From contig JAHPYY010000063.1 in assembly GCA_019058515.1 (NCBI GenBank), forward strand, positions 1 to 64,000: a DNA stretch of 64,000 nt, in the 5' to 3' direction. This DNA comes from Promethearchaeota archaeon (GTDB taxonomy: Archaea > Asgardarchaeota > Lokiarchaeia > Sigynarchaeales > SOKP01). The position numbers and the translations under genes were made by a program. Shown here piece after piece: positions 1 through 10,700 of the stretch. A model generated the notes under the pieces. That model saw only the letters and a program-made list of their open reading frames with translations. It searched no databases and was not told the origin of the DNA. Each line of letters starts with the position of its first letter. The stretch's first letter is position 1.

Positions 1-1010
1 GAATTGGATATTCCTCTAAAAGGAGATCCAGCTACTACATCGTCAATATTAGGTGCTAGGATCTTGACTCCCGATGCCGCGCTAATCATCTCTTTGGAGT
101 CAAACTTTTGATGCGGATCTCTTATCTCATCTAGTGGTTTTGGGGTCAATAACGCTCTAACTTTTGATTTTATTGGTCTTTCAAGCCCACCAACGATAAA
201 TTCGTCGCCTTTGCTAATGACTCCATCGTAAATCAATACATCAATGGTTTTTCCATAACCTTTTTCTTTTTTAACTTCCAAAACTACGCCTTTTGCGGAA
301 CCCTCAGAGAATTTGAGGTTATCGGTTAAAAATTGCTGTGTCAATCCCATAAGTACCATTAATAAGGTTGAGATGCCTTCTCCAGTTTTAGCACTGGTGG
401 GGATAATGGCTATTTTTTTAGTGAAGTCTTTGATCTTATCGTAGCGATCACATCCTTTGAATCCTTCTTCTAGAAAATTTCCTATAATCTGAAATAACTT
501 TTCATCTAAAAACTCTCTTACATGAGGTTTTTGTTTGTTATATGTATCTAAGAAATCCGCATCTTTTATTGGTTTCCATCCAGAAATTCTGTCAATTTTG
601 TTCGCTGCGATAATAAAGGGTGTTTTCCGCTCTCTAAGTATTCTAATAGATTCCCAAGTTATCGGCATGGTGCCTGCAGTGACATCTACAACTAAGATCG
701 CAATATCTGCTACAGCACCACCTCTCCTCCTTAAATTCATGAAAGCTGCGTGACCTGGGGTGTCAACTATAAGTATACCTGGTAATATGAATTTTTTTTC
801 CGCAAATTCTTGCCTAGATTTGCTTAAGAAATTTACGATGTCTTCAGTGGGGAAGTATGATGCCCCGATGTGTTGAGTTATTCCTGCTGCTTCTCTTTGT
901 TGTACAACTGTACCTCTAATATAATCAAGTAAACTTGTTTTACCATGATCAATATGTCCTAAAATGCACGCTATAGGAGCTCTTATTATTTTTTCTCCTT
1001 CTTCGGTCAA
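1..1010 (-). CDS. infB: Translation initiation factor aIF5B (IF-2 family), 3' part outside window
   Basis: GTPase that promotes ribosomal subunit joining and initiator tRNA positioning. About 336 N-terminal residues are visible; the gene runs off the left edge. The G domain starts almost at the N-terminus, as in archaeal aIF5B: P-loop GHIDHGKT at residues 18-25, the GITQHIGA switch I segment, DTPGHAAF (G3) and NKID (G4), followed by the start of domain II. No ATG, GTG or other TTG lies between an upstream in-frame TAA and the P-loop, so TTG at 1010-1008 is the likely start. Its product reads MTEEGEKIIRAPIACILGH. uvrA lies upstream on the same strand, 97 bases away. The family call is very secure; the start is a little less so. 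Confidence 0.95.
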   Translation of the reverse strand, partial: MTEEGEKIIRAPIACILGHIDHGKTSLLDYIRGTVVQQREAAGITQHIGASYFPTEDIVNFLSKSRQEFAEKKFILPGILIVDTPGHAAFMNLRRRGGAVADIAILVVDVTAGTMPITWESIRILRERKTPFIIAANKIDRISGWKPIKDADFLDTYNKQKPHVREFLDEKLFQIIGNFLEEGFKGCDRYDKIKDFTKKIAIIPTSAKTGEGISTLLMVLMGLTQQFLTDNLKFSEGSAKGVVLEVKKEKGYGKTIDVLIYDGVISKGDEFIVGGLERPIKSKVRALLTPKPLDEIRDPHQKFDSKEMISAASGVKILAPNIDDVVAGSPFRGISN

Positions 1011-1107
1011 TTTTTATCACATCACTGAATTACTTGAAAAATAGTGAATATAGTATTGTGTTTCACGCTAATTATGTATTAAAAACAAACAAGAATTTAG
1101 AATTTTA

Positions 1108-3999
1108 TTAATTCTTTACAATTAGTTGATTATGGTTCAAATATTTTGATAAATACTTTGCCGTATAAGATTTCTTACTTTTTAGAATACTTTCTGGAGT
1201 ACCTTTAGTTATGACTTTACCACCTTTTTCACCCCCCTCGGGACCCAAGTCGATGATATAATCTACAGATTTAATGATTTCCATGTTATGTTCAATAATG
1301 ACCACTGTATTGCCTTTTTCTACCAGTCGTTGAAGTACATTCAAAAGAATTTTAATATCGTAAGAACTCAATCCTGTCGTAGGTTCATCTAAAATGTAAA
1401 AAGTATTGCCTGTACTAGTTTTTCTAAGTTCGCGTGCTATTTTTAATCTCTGAGATTCTCCTCCACTTAATGTGGTAGAAGATTGTCCTAATTCCAAATA
1501 ACCAAGTCCCACATCGATTACAGTTTGTAACGTGTTCTTTAATTTTGGAAAATTCTCGAAAAATACTACCGCTTGATCGAAAGTCATATCCAATACATCA
1601 GAAATCGTTTTTAACTTATATTTAATTTCGAGAGTCTCAGCGTTATATCTTTTTCCTTTACACAAATCGCATCTAATATACACATCAGGTAAAAAGTACA
1701 TCTCTTTTAAGAGATATCCAGTCCCCTTGCACTTTTTGCAGTGACCAGACTTAGTGTTAAAACTAAAGCGACCTTTTTTATACCCTCGTTCTCTTGATTC
1801 CGGCAATCCAGCAAAAATTTCTCGAACATAATCTAATGCTTTGGTATAGGTTGCAGGTACTGACCTTGGAGTTCTTCCTATTGGAGACTGATCGATGTTA
1901 ATAATTTTATCGATATGGTCCGCCCCTTTTATTTCTTTGAATTTACCTGGATTTATCTTTGAACTTCTCGTATTTACAATATTATGAAGCCCTGCATACA
2001 AACAATCTAAAATTAAACTGGTTTTGCCGGCACCAGAGACGCCTGTAATTCCTACAAATAACTCTAATGGAATTTTAACATCAATGTTCTTCAAATTGTT
2101 TTCTTGTGCTCCAAAAATCTCTACAAACTTGTCATTTATTGTTCTTCTTCTTTTAGGTAATTCAATCTTAAACATTCCCGAAAGAAATTTACTTGTTAAC
2201 GACTCGCTTTTAAGAATGGTCTCTAACTCTCCTTGAGCAACGATTTCTCCTCCGTGGATTCCCGCCAATGGTCCTAAATCTATGATATAATCCGCATTTC
2301 TAATAATTTCTTCGTCGTGTTCGACAATTATTACTGTATTTCCCAAGTCTCTTAATTTTTTTAACATAGCAATTAGTCGATCAATGTCTCTTGCGTGTAA
2401 TCCCACACTAGGTTCGTCCAATACATATAGGACACCAACCAAACTAGAACCCAGCTGAGTAGCAAGCCGAATTCTTTCAGCTTCACCCACGGAAAGAGTG
2501 TTAGAGCGACGGCTAAGCGAAATGTAATCCAATCCTACATTATCCAGAAAAGAAAGCCTTTCTGTTATTTCTTTGAGGACTTCTTTTATAATAATTCTTT
2601 CAGTATTGTCAAATTTGAGATTGTGAATAAATTCTAACGCATCTTTAACGGACAAGTCAGATAATTCTGCGATGTTCAAACTATCGATGGTTACCGCTCT
2701 ACTTTCGGGTTTTAATCGCTGTCCCTGGCAATGAGGACAGTGAATTTTTTTCATAAAGGAGTCGTAATTGTTTCTTGCAAATTCCGAGGACGTTTCCATG
2801 TATCTTCTATGAAGCATTGGAATTAAACCCTCAAACGATCTCGTGTATTGAAAGGACGATTTGTTCCCATTCTTTTTAAACTTAGAGTCATGATTTTCGC
2901 TTGTAAGGTGAAATTCAATCAATTCTTCTCCGGATCCATACATTAATTTAGAGATCATTTCGGGAGCAATGTCTTTAATGGGAGTTTTGTCAGTATCAAA
3001 ATCGTAATGGTTGGCTACTTGTTTAAGTACTTGCCAAGAATAACTGGTTACAGTACCGAAGCCTAAAATATTTCTAACATTGCTTTCTTCCAATGTAACA
3101 TCTACATCCGTTCCTAAAATAGAAATCGGATCAAACTCCAAAACTGTTCCCAAACCGTTGCAATATTTACAACTTCCGTGTGGAATGTTAAATGAGAACA
3201 TTTTGTGGTCAATTTGAGGTATTGAGATTCCACAATCCAAGCACGCAAGGTGTTCAGAGAATGTGTGGATTTCATCGGTTAATATATCGACAATAACGAC
3301 ACCTTCTGTTAAATTTAAAGCAGTTTCAATGGAATCGGCCAACCTTGCCTTGATATTTTTACGCATTACCAACCTATCGACAATTACGTTAATATTGTGT
3401 TTCACATTTTTCTCCATCGAAATATCTTCGTCTAGGGTGTATTGTATGCCGTCAACCTCTACTCTAACATATCCTTGCTTTTTTAAATCTTGAAGTAAGT
3501 CCTTATATTCACCTTTTCGATCTCGAATTACCGGAGCTTTCACAACAAATTTTTCACCTTGGGGAACTAGTTTTAACACTTGTTCGATGATTTGTTGTGG
3601 AGTTTGCGGTTTTATTTCCTTTCCACAATTTGGACAATGTGGAACTCCTACATTAGCGTATAACAATCTATAATAATCATAAATCTCTGTGACGGTACCT
3701 ACCGTGCTTCTAGGATTCTTAGATAGGGGTTTTTGTTCTATTGCAATTGCTGGAGACAATCCTTCGATAGAATCGACATCAGGCTTATCCATTTCCCCTA
3801 AAAACTGACGAGCATAACTTGAAAGAGACTCTAGGAATCTCCTTTGACCTTCAGCATATAAAGTATCCATCGCCAAGCTAGATTTTCCACTTCCGCTCAC
3901 TCCCGTAATCACAACTAATTTATTACGGGGAATAACAACATCAATATTTTTTAAATTGTTTTGCCTTGCGCCTTTTATGATTATCGGTTGATCATTCAT
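1108..3999 (-). CDS. uvrA: Excinuclease ABC subunit A
   Basis: DNA damage-recognition ATPase of bacterial-type nucleotide excision repair; it loads UvrB on lesions. At 963 residues it is close to the usual 940-960. Walker A GVSGSGKS lies at residues 33-40 and a second P-loop (GVSGAGKT) in the C-terminal half. Both ABC signatures are present (LSVGEAERIRLA and LSGGESQRLKIA), as are the Walker B stretches ending YVLDEPS and YILDEPT. Zinc modules are visible: CPNCG early, CLDCG/CKYC in the middle, and the C-terminal CKKCKG...CDLCKG finger. It lies just downstream of uvrB on the same strand with a 73-base gap, so co-transcription is likely. No uvrC is in the window. Bacterial-type uvrAB occurs in some archaea, presumably by transfer. 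Confidence 0.97.
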   Translation of the reverse strand: MNDQPIIIKGARQNNLKNIDVVIPRNKLVVITGVSGSGKSSLAMDTLYAEGQRRFLESLSSYARQFLGEMDKPDVDSIEGLSPAIAIEQKPLSKNPRSTVGTVTEIYDYYRLLYANVGVPHCPNCGKEIKPQTPQQIIEQVLKLVPQGEKFVVKAPVIRDRKGEYKDLLQDLKKQGYVRVEVDGIQYTLDEDISMEKNVKHNINVIVDRLVMRKNIKARLADSIETALNLTEGVVIVDILTDEIHTFSEHLACLDCGISIPQIDHKMFSFNIPHGSCKYCNGLGTVLEFDPISILGTDVDVTLEESNVRNILGFGTVTSYSWQVLKQVANHYDFDTDKTPIKDIAPEMISKLMYGSGEELIEFHLTSENHDSKFKKNGNKSSFQYTRSFEGLIPMLHRRYMETSSEFARNNYDSFMKKIHCPHCQGQRLKPESRAVTIDSLNIAELSDLSVKDALEFIHNLKFDNTERIIIKEVLKEITERLSFLDNVGLDYISLSRRSNTLSVGEAERIRLATQLGSSLVGVLYVLDEPSVGLHARDIDRLIAMLKKLRDLGNTVIIVEHDEEIIRNADYIIDLGPLAGIHGGEIVAQGELETILKSESLTSKFLSGMFKIELPKRRRTINDKFVEIFGAQENNLKNIDVKIPLELFVGITGVSGAGKTSLILDCLYAGLHNIVNTRSSKINPGKFKEIKGADHIDKIINIDQSPIGRTPRSVPATYTKALDYVREIFAGLPESRERGYKKGRFSFNTKSGHCKKCKGTGYLLKEMYFLPDVYIRCDLCKGKRYNAETLEIKYKLKTISDVLDMTFDQAVVFFENFPKLKNTLQTVIDVGLGYLELGQSSTTLSGGESQRLKIARELRKTSTGNTFYILDEPTTGLSSYDIKILLNVLQRLVEKGNTVVIIEHNMEIIKSVDYIIDLGPEGGEKGGKVITKGTPESILKSKKSYTAKYLSKYLNHNQLIVKN

Positions 4000-4072
4000 T
4001 GTCAGAGGAGATATTTTGAATCAGAGGTTATATAGATTCTATATTATATTGAATTGTAATTAATTTCAAAAT

Positions 4073-7000
4073 TCAAAGGGTTACTATTTTTTGATTTTTT
4101 TTTATTTTCTTAATTCTATCTCTTAAATATGCCGCATCTTCAAATCTTAACTCTTTTGCGGCTAAATACATCTTACTTTCCAAGTATTGAATGATTACAT
4201 CGATATCTCCTAGTTCTTTTATCTTTTCTTCTACATTTACTTTTAGCTTTTTAGTCTCTTTCGCTTTCAATTCTCTTTCTTCGGATAGAGATTCTAATAT
4301 GTTCTTTTCTACAGTCTTGGGGGTAACATTATGTTCTTCATTATATTTTGTTTGCTTTCTTCTCCTTCGGTTCGTTTCGTTTATAGCTTCTTTCATTGCT
4401 TTTGACACTCTATCACCGTATAGGATGGCCCTCCCATGGAGATTTCTCGAAGCCCTACCGATCGTTTGGATTAACGATCGTGTATCTCTTAGAAATCCTA
4501 ATTTATCCGCATCTAATATTGCGACTAACTGTACTTCAGGTAGGTCCAAACCTTCTCTTAGCAAATTTATTCCAACCAGAATATCATGAGTTCCGTCCCT
4601 TAGTTGTCTTAAAATTTCGAATCTTTCTACTGTGTCTACTTCAGAGTGAAGATATGTGACTTTTAATCCCAATTCTAGGTAATATTCCGCTATATCTTCC
4701 GCCATTCGCTTAGTTAAAGTGGTAACCAGTATCCTTCCTTTATTTGCGATTACTTTTCTTATTTCTTTTAGTAAATCATCGATTTGATTTTTGGCGGGTC
4801 GTATTTCAACAATGGGGTCAACCAATCCGGTCGGTCTTATTATTTGTTCTGCTGAAATGCCCCCGCTTTTCTTAAGTTCGTAAGAACCCGGCGTGGCACT
4901 CATGAATATGATATAGTTAATTTTACCTTCCCATTCTTCAAATTTTAAGGGTCTATTATCGAAAGCACTCGGTAAACGCCAACCGAACTTCACTAAGTTT
5001 CTTTTGCGAGAGCGATCTCCTCCAATCATTCCATGGATCTGAGGGATAGTAACATGAGACTCGTCAACTACAATTAAAAAATCCTTAGGAAAATAGTCTA
5101 CTAAACACATAGGAGGACTTCCTGGAGGTCTTCCATCGAGGTGTCTGGAATAGTTTTCGATTCCCTTACACCATCCCATTTCTCTCATCATTTCGAGATC
5201 AAATTTAGTTCTCCTTTCAATTCTTTGGGCTTCAGCCCACTTTTTTTTTGATTTGAAAAATTCTATCCTTTCCTTCATTTCCTTTTCAATAGTGTCTAAA
5301 GCTATAATCTTATTTTCCTCAGGAATAATAAAATGTGTAGCGGGGAAGATTCTGCAATTAGGCATTTCTCTCAACACTTGATTTGAAATAGGATGTATCT
5401 CTTGAATCGACTCGATTTCTTCTCCAAAAAGGGATATTCTTATCGCAGTTTCTAAGTAAGCCGGAAAAATATCTACTATATCACCTTTTACTCTTAGCAC
5501 TCCAGGTCTAAACTCAATATTCTTCCGTTCGTAATTCATTCTAATTAGTCCTTTTATGATGTCAGAACGGGATATCACTTGGTTTAATTCTAAGCTAAGA
5601 GCTACGCTAGCCCAAATTTCTGGATTACCAATCCCATAAATGCAAGAAACCGTAGCCACAATTATTACATCCTTCCTAGTTTTTACCGCATGAGTTGCTG
5701 CTAACCTTAATCTCTCAATTTCTTCGTTAACACTGAAATCTTTCTCTATGTATTGTCCAGATATAGGCATATACGCTTCAGGCTGATAATAATCGTAATA
5801 GGACACGAAATAATGCACTGCGTTGTTCGGAAACAATTCTTTTAGTTCATTGTACAATTGAGCCGCAAGAGTCTTGTTAGGAGCCATTAAAAGTGTAGGT
5901 TTTTGAACTTGCTCTATTAAATGAGCGATGGTAAATGTATTATGTACAAAAATATTACCATCTCCCGCACAAAAATTCTCATGATCTTCCACAGCAATAT
6001 CATATACATAGCCAGTAGAAGATTTGACTTCATTAATATCTATAATCTTTCTGAAATTAAAATTCAATAAATGTTTTGATTTTATTGGGTTTTTATCAAA
6101 TTGGAGGAATCTTTTAAATAATTCCTTTGATGGATTTCTTTTATTATTTTCAATATGAGAGATATGTTGTCGGATGCACCCCACTCTATCGGCAAATTCT
6201 TTTTGGGAAAAATTATGATCTAACCTTAACTTTTTAATATAATCAGAACAGTTTGGAATTAGATCTACATTAGTGTTTTCTTTTTTACCTATAATATGCC
6301 TAAGTGTTTTTTTTTTATAATTAATTGAGAATGATATATTTTCTGAAAATCTTATTAGATTTTTTTGCCCTGATATACTTAGCTGATAATAGACTCCAGT
6401 CTTATAATTATTAGAAGTTGTTTTATATCTTTTCTTCTTTTTTTTAATCCTTGATGTGATTCCAAACCTTAATAATAAGTTTTTTATATCATATACTAAT
6501 TCTGTTGATGCTGATAAATAACAAACTGCCGATCTTTCAACCCAACCATCACCATCGAATATAGATTTTAAAAATAGTCGTAATTGGTCATCTGATAGAT
6601 TATAAAATAAACTTGAAATTCTTTTTACATTAGCTAACTTTCCAAGAGTTTTAAAATAATTTGAGAGGATTTTGGAATTAAACTGAATATCATTTTTATT
6701 TCTTTGAGTATAATTTAGATTATAATTATCAAAAAATCTCTTACATTTTTGCTGTAAAATTCTATCTGAATTTGAAATTAGAATATATCGATCAGTAGAA
6801 TGCCCTTCTGATATATATAATCCAGCAAAAACTAAAAAATACTCGTCAATAGGAATTAATGGATTTAAAGAATCGTTTCCTTTAGTTACAATATGAATAT
6901 TAGAGTAAACATCATTGAGGTCTAAATTCAGTTTAGAAAGAAGTAATTTTAAATTTTCAACTGAGATCCCCCTCTCTTTTGTTTCATTAAGGATTTGGTC

Positions 7001-7663
7001 TAATTTCCAATTAGGCGCATGATGTTCAAACTTTAGAATCCTAACTATTTCATCAATTAAGTTTAAATTCTTTTCAATTAATGATCTTACATTAACTTTA
7101 ATATGAGGGTTAAATTCCAGCAAATTTAAAAATTCAATACCAGATGAAGGTGGATTTAACACAGAATTTGATATTGGAATATAATCTCCAACTTTTAGTT
7201 CTTCCGTAAGACAGAGGTTTAAATTACAATTATTTAATCTAAAACAATTATGATCTTTTGTTACCTTTATTTTTGAATAGTCATCTAAGATAATTTCATA
7301 TAATTTTTCTTCTTTATGTTTTGATATTTGGATTATATTTTTTTCTTCAATTTTATATGTATGTTTGTTGAATGATAATATTCTATAACCGAAGATCTCT
7401 TCAAATAGTGAATTTTCTGTGCTTTTAGGATTTTTTAATTTACTTTCTACAAAATCCCCGATATTAGTTTTAACTATTTGATTATTTTTATCTCTAAAAA
7501 TTATTCTCTCATAGTAATCCAAACTTTTACCTGTACCAGTCGCGCCTAATAACGTCTGATATTTTTTATTTTCGTTTGATATATTGTTAGCTAATATATC
7601 TATTGCTTGTGGTTGATCGCCTTTTGGCGTAAAATCAGATTCAATTTTAAAAAGGGGAGTCAT
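4073..7663 (-). CDS. uvrB: Excinuclease ABC subunit B precursor, interrupted by an intein
   Basis: Helicase-like subunit that receives damaged DNA from UvrA and positions UvrC. The reading frame is 1196 residues, but residues 47-575 are an in-frame intein. Removing it leaves 667 residues, normal for UvrB, and restores the P-loop GATGTGK-T-FT. Extein landmarks are the damage-probing beta-hairpin HYFVSYYDYYQPEAYMP, the DESH Walker B box, helicase motif VI (QTIGRASRN) and a C-terminal UVR domain that contacts UvrA/UvrC. The gene starts with ATG at 7663 and precedes uvrA on the same strand. Without splicing the P-loop lysine is separated from its threonine, so UvrB should be inactive until the intein leaves. 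That dependence is inferred from the insertion site. Confidence 0.96.
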   Translation of the reverse strand: MTPLFKIESDFTPKGDQPQAIDILANNISNENKKYQTLLGATGTGKSLDYYERIIFRDKNNQIVKTNIGDFVESKLKNPKSTENSLFEEIFGYRILSFNKHTYKIEEKNIIQISKHKEEKLYEIILDDYSKIKVTKDHNCFRLNNCNLNLCLTEELKVGDYIPISNSVLNPPSSGIEFLNLLEFNPHIKVNVRSLIEKNLNLIDEIVRILKFEHHAPNWKLDQILNETKERGISVENLKLLLSKLNLDLNDVYSNIHIVTKGNDSLNPLIPIDEYFLVFAGLYISEGHSTDRYILISNSDRILQQKCKRFFDNYNLNYTQRNKNDIQFNSKILSNYFKTLGKLANVKRISSLFYNLSDDQLRLFLKSIFDGDGWVERSAVCYLSASTELVYDIKNLLLRFGITSRIKKKKKRYKTTSNNYKTGVYYQLSISGQKNLIRFSENISFSINYKKKTLRHIIGKKENTNVDLIPNCSDYIKKLRLDHNFSQKEFADRVGCIRQHISHIENNKRNPSKELFKRFLQFDKNPIKSKHLLNFNFRKIIDINEVKSSTGYVYDIAVEDHENFCAGDGNIFVHNTFTIAHLIEQVQKPTLLMAPNKTLAAQLYNELKELFPNNAVHYFVSYYDYYQPEAYMPISGQYIEKDFSVNEEIERLRLAATHAVKTRKDVIIVATVSCIYGIGNPEIWASVALSLELNQVISRSDIIKGLIRMNYERKNIEFRPGVLRVKGDIVDIFPAYLETAIRISLFGEEIESIQEIHPISNQVLREMPNCRIFPATHFIIPEENKIIALDTIEKEMKERIEFFKSKKKWAEAQRIERRTKFDLEMMREMGWCKGIENYSRHLDGRPPGSPPMCLVDYFPKDFLIVVDESHVTIPQIHGMIGGDRSRKRNLVKFGWRLPSAFDNRPLKFEEWEGKINYIIFMSATPGSYELKKSGGISAEQIIRPTGLVDPIVEIRPAKNQIDDLLKEIRKVIANKGRILVTTLTKRMAEDIAEYYLELGLKVTYLHSEVDTVERFEILRQLRDGTHDILVGINLLREGLDLPEVQLVAILDADKLGFLRDTRSLIQTIGRASRNLHGRAILYGDRVSKAMKEAINETNRRRRKQTKYNEEHNVTPKTVEKNILESLSEERELKAKETKKLKVNVEEKIKELGDIDVIIQYLESKMYLAAKELRFEDAAYLRDRIKKIKKNQKIVTL
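5939..7525 (-). mobile_element. Intein with LAGLIDADG homing endonuclease and Xre-type HTH, inserted in the UvrB P-loop
   Basis: In-frame 529-residue insertion, precursor residues S47 to N575, followed by T576 of the extein. Splicing blocks are visible: block A begins SLDYYERI, block B carries VTKDH (T135, H138), and the C-terminal blocks contain YDIAVEDHENF and end in IFVHN, giving the penultimate His and terminal Asn. The nucleophiles are Ser1 and Thr+1. The endonuclease core has two LAGLIDADG-type helices, VFAGLYISEGH (278-288) and FLKSIFDGDGW (364-374), with acidic residues at the expected catalytic ends. Between the endonuclease and block F, residues about 474-525 form a Cro/Xre-like helix-turn-helix (SQKEFADRVG...ISHIENNKRNPS). 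Base composition is visibly richer in A+T than the surrounding uvrB, consistent with an acquired element. Confidence 0.93.
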
Positions 7664-7784
7664 TAAACAGACCTAAAAGTGATATTGGTGAAATTATAAA
7701 ATAGGTTGAGGTATATATAAAATAAATCTCAAAAGATTTAATGAAAAATCATATTTGTTTTTTATGATTTAAAAATAAAATTGA

Positions 7785-10700
7785 TTATGTTCCAACATTA
7801 ATTGTTATGGAATCTTCTGGACCTTCTTTAGTGCGAACTAGAACCAGTAGATTATCACCCGCGTCAATATCGCCTATGTAAGGAACTAAATTATCCATAT
7901 CAATCGATATTAGGTATGTTTCCTCGGAAAGGATTTCAAACTCCGTCTGTTTAAACTCAGAGAGTGGGATATTGATGTTTTCTACATATATCGATTCAAC
8001 ATTTACACTCTCGATCCCTGTGTTTTGAACATATATCGATAGATCTCCGCTCCGTTCGGCGTAGGATTGAATATCGTTAATAGTAACATTATATAGTTCT
8101 TCATTAATATATGCTTCGAAACTTTGAGTTAGATAACCTGCATTTTCTGTGGATATATTGACTCTTATAATATCTGACCGGTTTATCTGAAGAGTTGGTA
8201 TCTCGAATGAAATTAATGCAGCGTCTTGAAAACCAATAGTTGAGCCACCGTACAGATAATTTATATCATTATCTGTTAGTTCGATATTGTCGTTAATGAT
8301 AATTTTGGATAGAATAATACTGGCGTTTCCCGTATTTTTAATGAGTAATTGTCCTGTTTCATTTGCGCCCATATAGGAGCTTACTTCTCCTAATGTTGAG
8401 TTGATAATCTGGAAGTTTGGTTGTTCAATATATGGTTGGATATAACCAATATCAGAAGCAACATATTCTCCATCAAAATCAGCGGTAGCGAATATTGAAA
8501 GTAGATCATTCGTACTATAGTCAATGAAATTGGTATCGATAGAATAAACTTCTTCTTGATTAAGTTCCAGTTGGTATAATCCGTTCTGTGGGACAATTTT
8601 ATTTTGGGGTATTATCGTATTATTGACAAGAATGGAATTTAAACTGAGGATTACATTGCCCGTATTTTTAATTTTGACTTGCATTTCTTTTGTTCCGTTG
8701 GAATAAATTTTGGCATATGTGCTATCTATGCTGATTGGGATATTATTTCGATACACACTATTTCCGAACGCCCTTACTTCAGGAGATAATACGCGATCTT
8801 GACTAATAATCGAAATTTTATAATTTTCGTAATTGGATGCGAGAATTATCTCATCCCGAGAACCTGATCTGGTGAGAACTCCTACACAATTTTCTTTATT
8901 CAAATCGTAATAACTTCCATTCGCTCCAGTAAGCTCAATTCTAGAAATTTCTCCAGGCCGCAAGATTAGTGATCCACTTAAATAATTAGTTGTATTAAAC
9001 TCGTTATCAATGGTGTTTAAATATACTTTATCAATTACCTCAACTGAATTACCTATATTCTCTACTTCTATATATGTGGTTGCCTCAGTATCGCTTGATT
9101 GCCGTATCTCGCAATTTTCTCGATTAATCCTAATTGCACCTGGTTCTCCTTTTTCAACGAAAAAGCTGCTTGTATAGTTTGAAAATTCGTAGGTAGTTTC
9201 ATCCAACGCTTCAGCTTTAACTGTTACCGTTATATCTACAACATCACCTTCCTTAAAATCATTTTCGGTTGAACTTGTGTTAACCCAAACGATTTCTTCT
9301 TCCCCTGCTTTTACTAAGTTTTCTTCGTTTTGACTTGTAGTAATAAAGTCAAATTCGTCATTGTTTACCTCTACTTTTTCGATTTCTAAGTCTTTTATCC
9401 CAGTATTTTCTACTGTTAATAATGCTTGCTCATTGTCGTAAACAGATGCATTCTTAATTATAAAACTCGAGTCTAACGCAGTGTAATCAACTTTATAAAG
9501 TTTCACTAATCCGTTGAGCGAAAAGTATTCTGGTTTAAACACTTTAAAATCGTAAGCACCATTAGTCGGTATGTGTTCCGCCCATGTTCTACCATCGTCC
9601 GCTATACGGTTACTTATCTCGTTTGCGTAATATTGCTTGAAACTATTTTCAGGAACGGAGCTTGGATTCGTTGATTCGTAACCAAACATCAATTTGACTA
9701 ATGTAGAATCGAACCATTTATCTTCTGGGCGATTATTCGAAGAGTTATAATACTCGCTTTCAATAAACACTGAACTCGCAGCCCAATTGTCTTTTTCTAA
9801 ACCCCATCTCTTGTAGATTTCATAATTGTCGTTACAAATTCTTAGCATCCACTGCCATTTGCCTTCGTCTCCGCCTAACGAAGGATAAAGAAACCCAAAG
9901 TAGACAAGAACATAATCCGCCCCTAAAAGACGAAATATCTCTGCACTATATATCTCATTTGTCTGCATCATTGCCATTCCCGTAAGACCTATCCTCGTCT
10001 GATTAATGGTGGCGTTGTCATTTACGGTCGTAACATTACCTATTGGAGTTAACCAATATCCGTAATCCCACCAACTAACTACTACTGCAGTTCCTGGAAG
10101 ATTCGTTTTCATCCAAGCAAGTGATTCCTCCCAATCATGTAGTTGACCTCCAGTGACAATTTGACTATACGAGAGTTGGTTAATTGATACATCTGTTGCA
10201 TGAACGACTTGAGCCAAACACAAAAACCCAACCAAGAAGAATACAGCAAATACTTCAGAGTTACTAATAACTTTCTTTCGTCTAAGTTGCCGCCTTCGTT
10301 TACGGCTTAATCCCAGTTTTCTTTCACCGACAAAACTTCCATATATCTTTAATACATTCACTAATCCATACGCTCCCATCAATGAAGCGGCAGGAGCAAA
10401 TAATAAGATTATTCTTATCATACTACCTGTAAAATAAAAGATCAGTAATGTAAATAATATTAATAATATATCACCTGGTTGACCTCTTTTAAAAGCAAAA
10501 TATATTCCAAGCGGTACTAATATTAAGGGGATTAATGTGTTGTAGTAAAAAACGCTCCATGGACTGGGAATATGTTCTGCAACGGAAGCTGTAAGGTTTA
10601 TGTTTTCTCTCATTAGTGGACTTAATATACTTTGAATTCTCCCTCCAAACCCAAAGGGAATAATCTCTGGATTTATCCAAACTATTACAGCTAGCACTAA

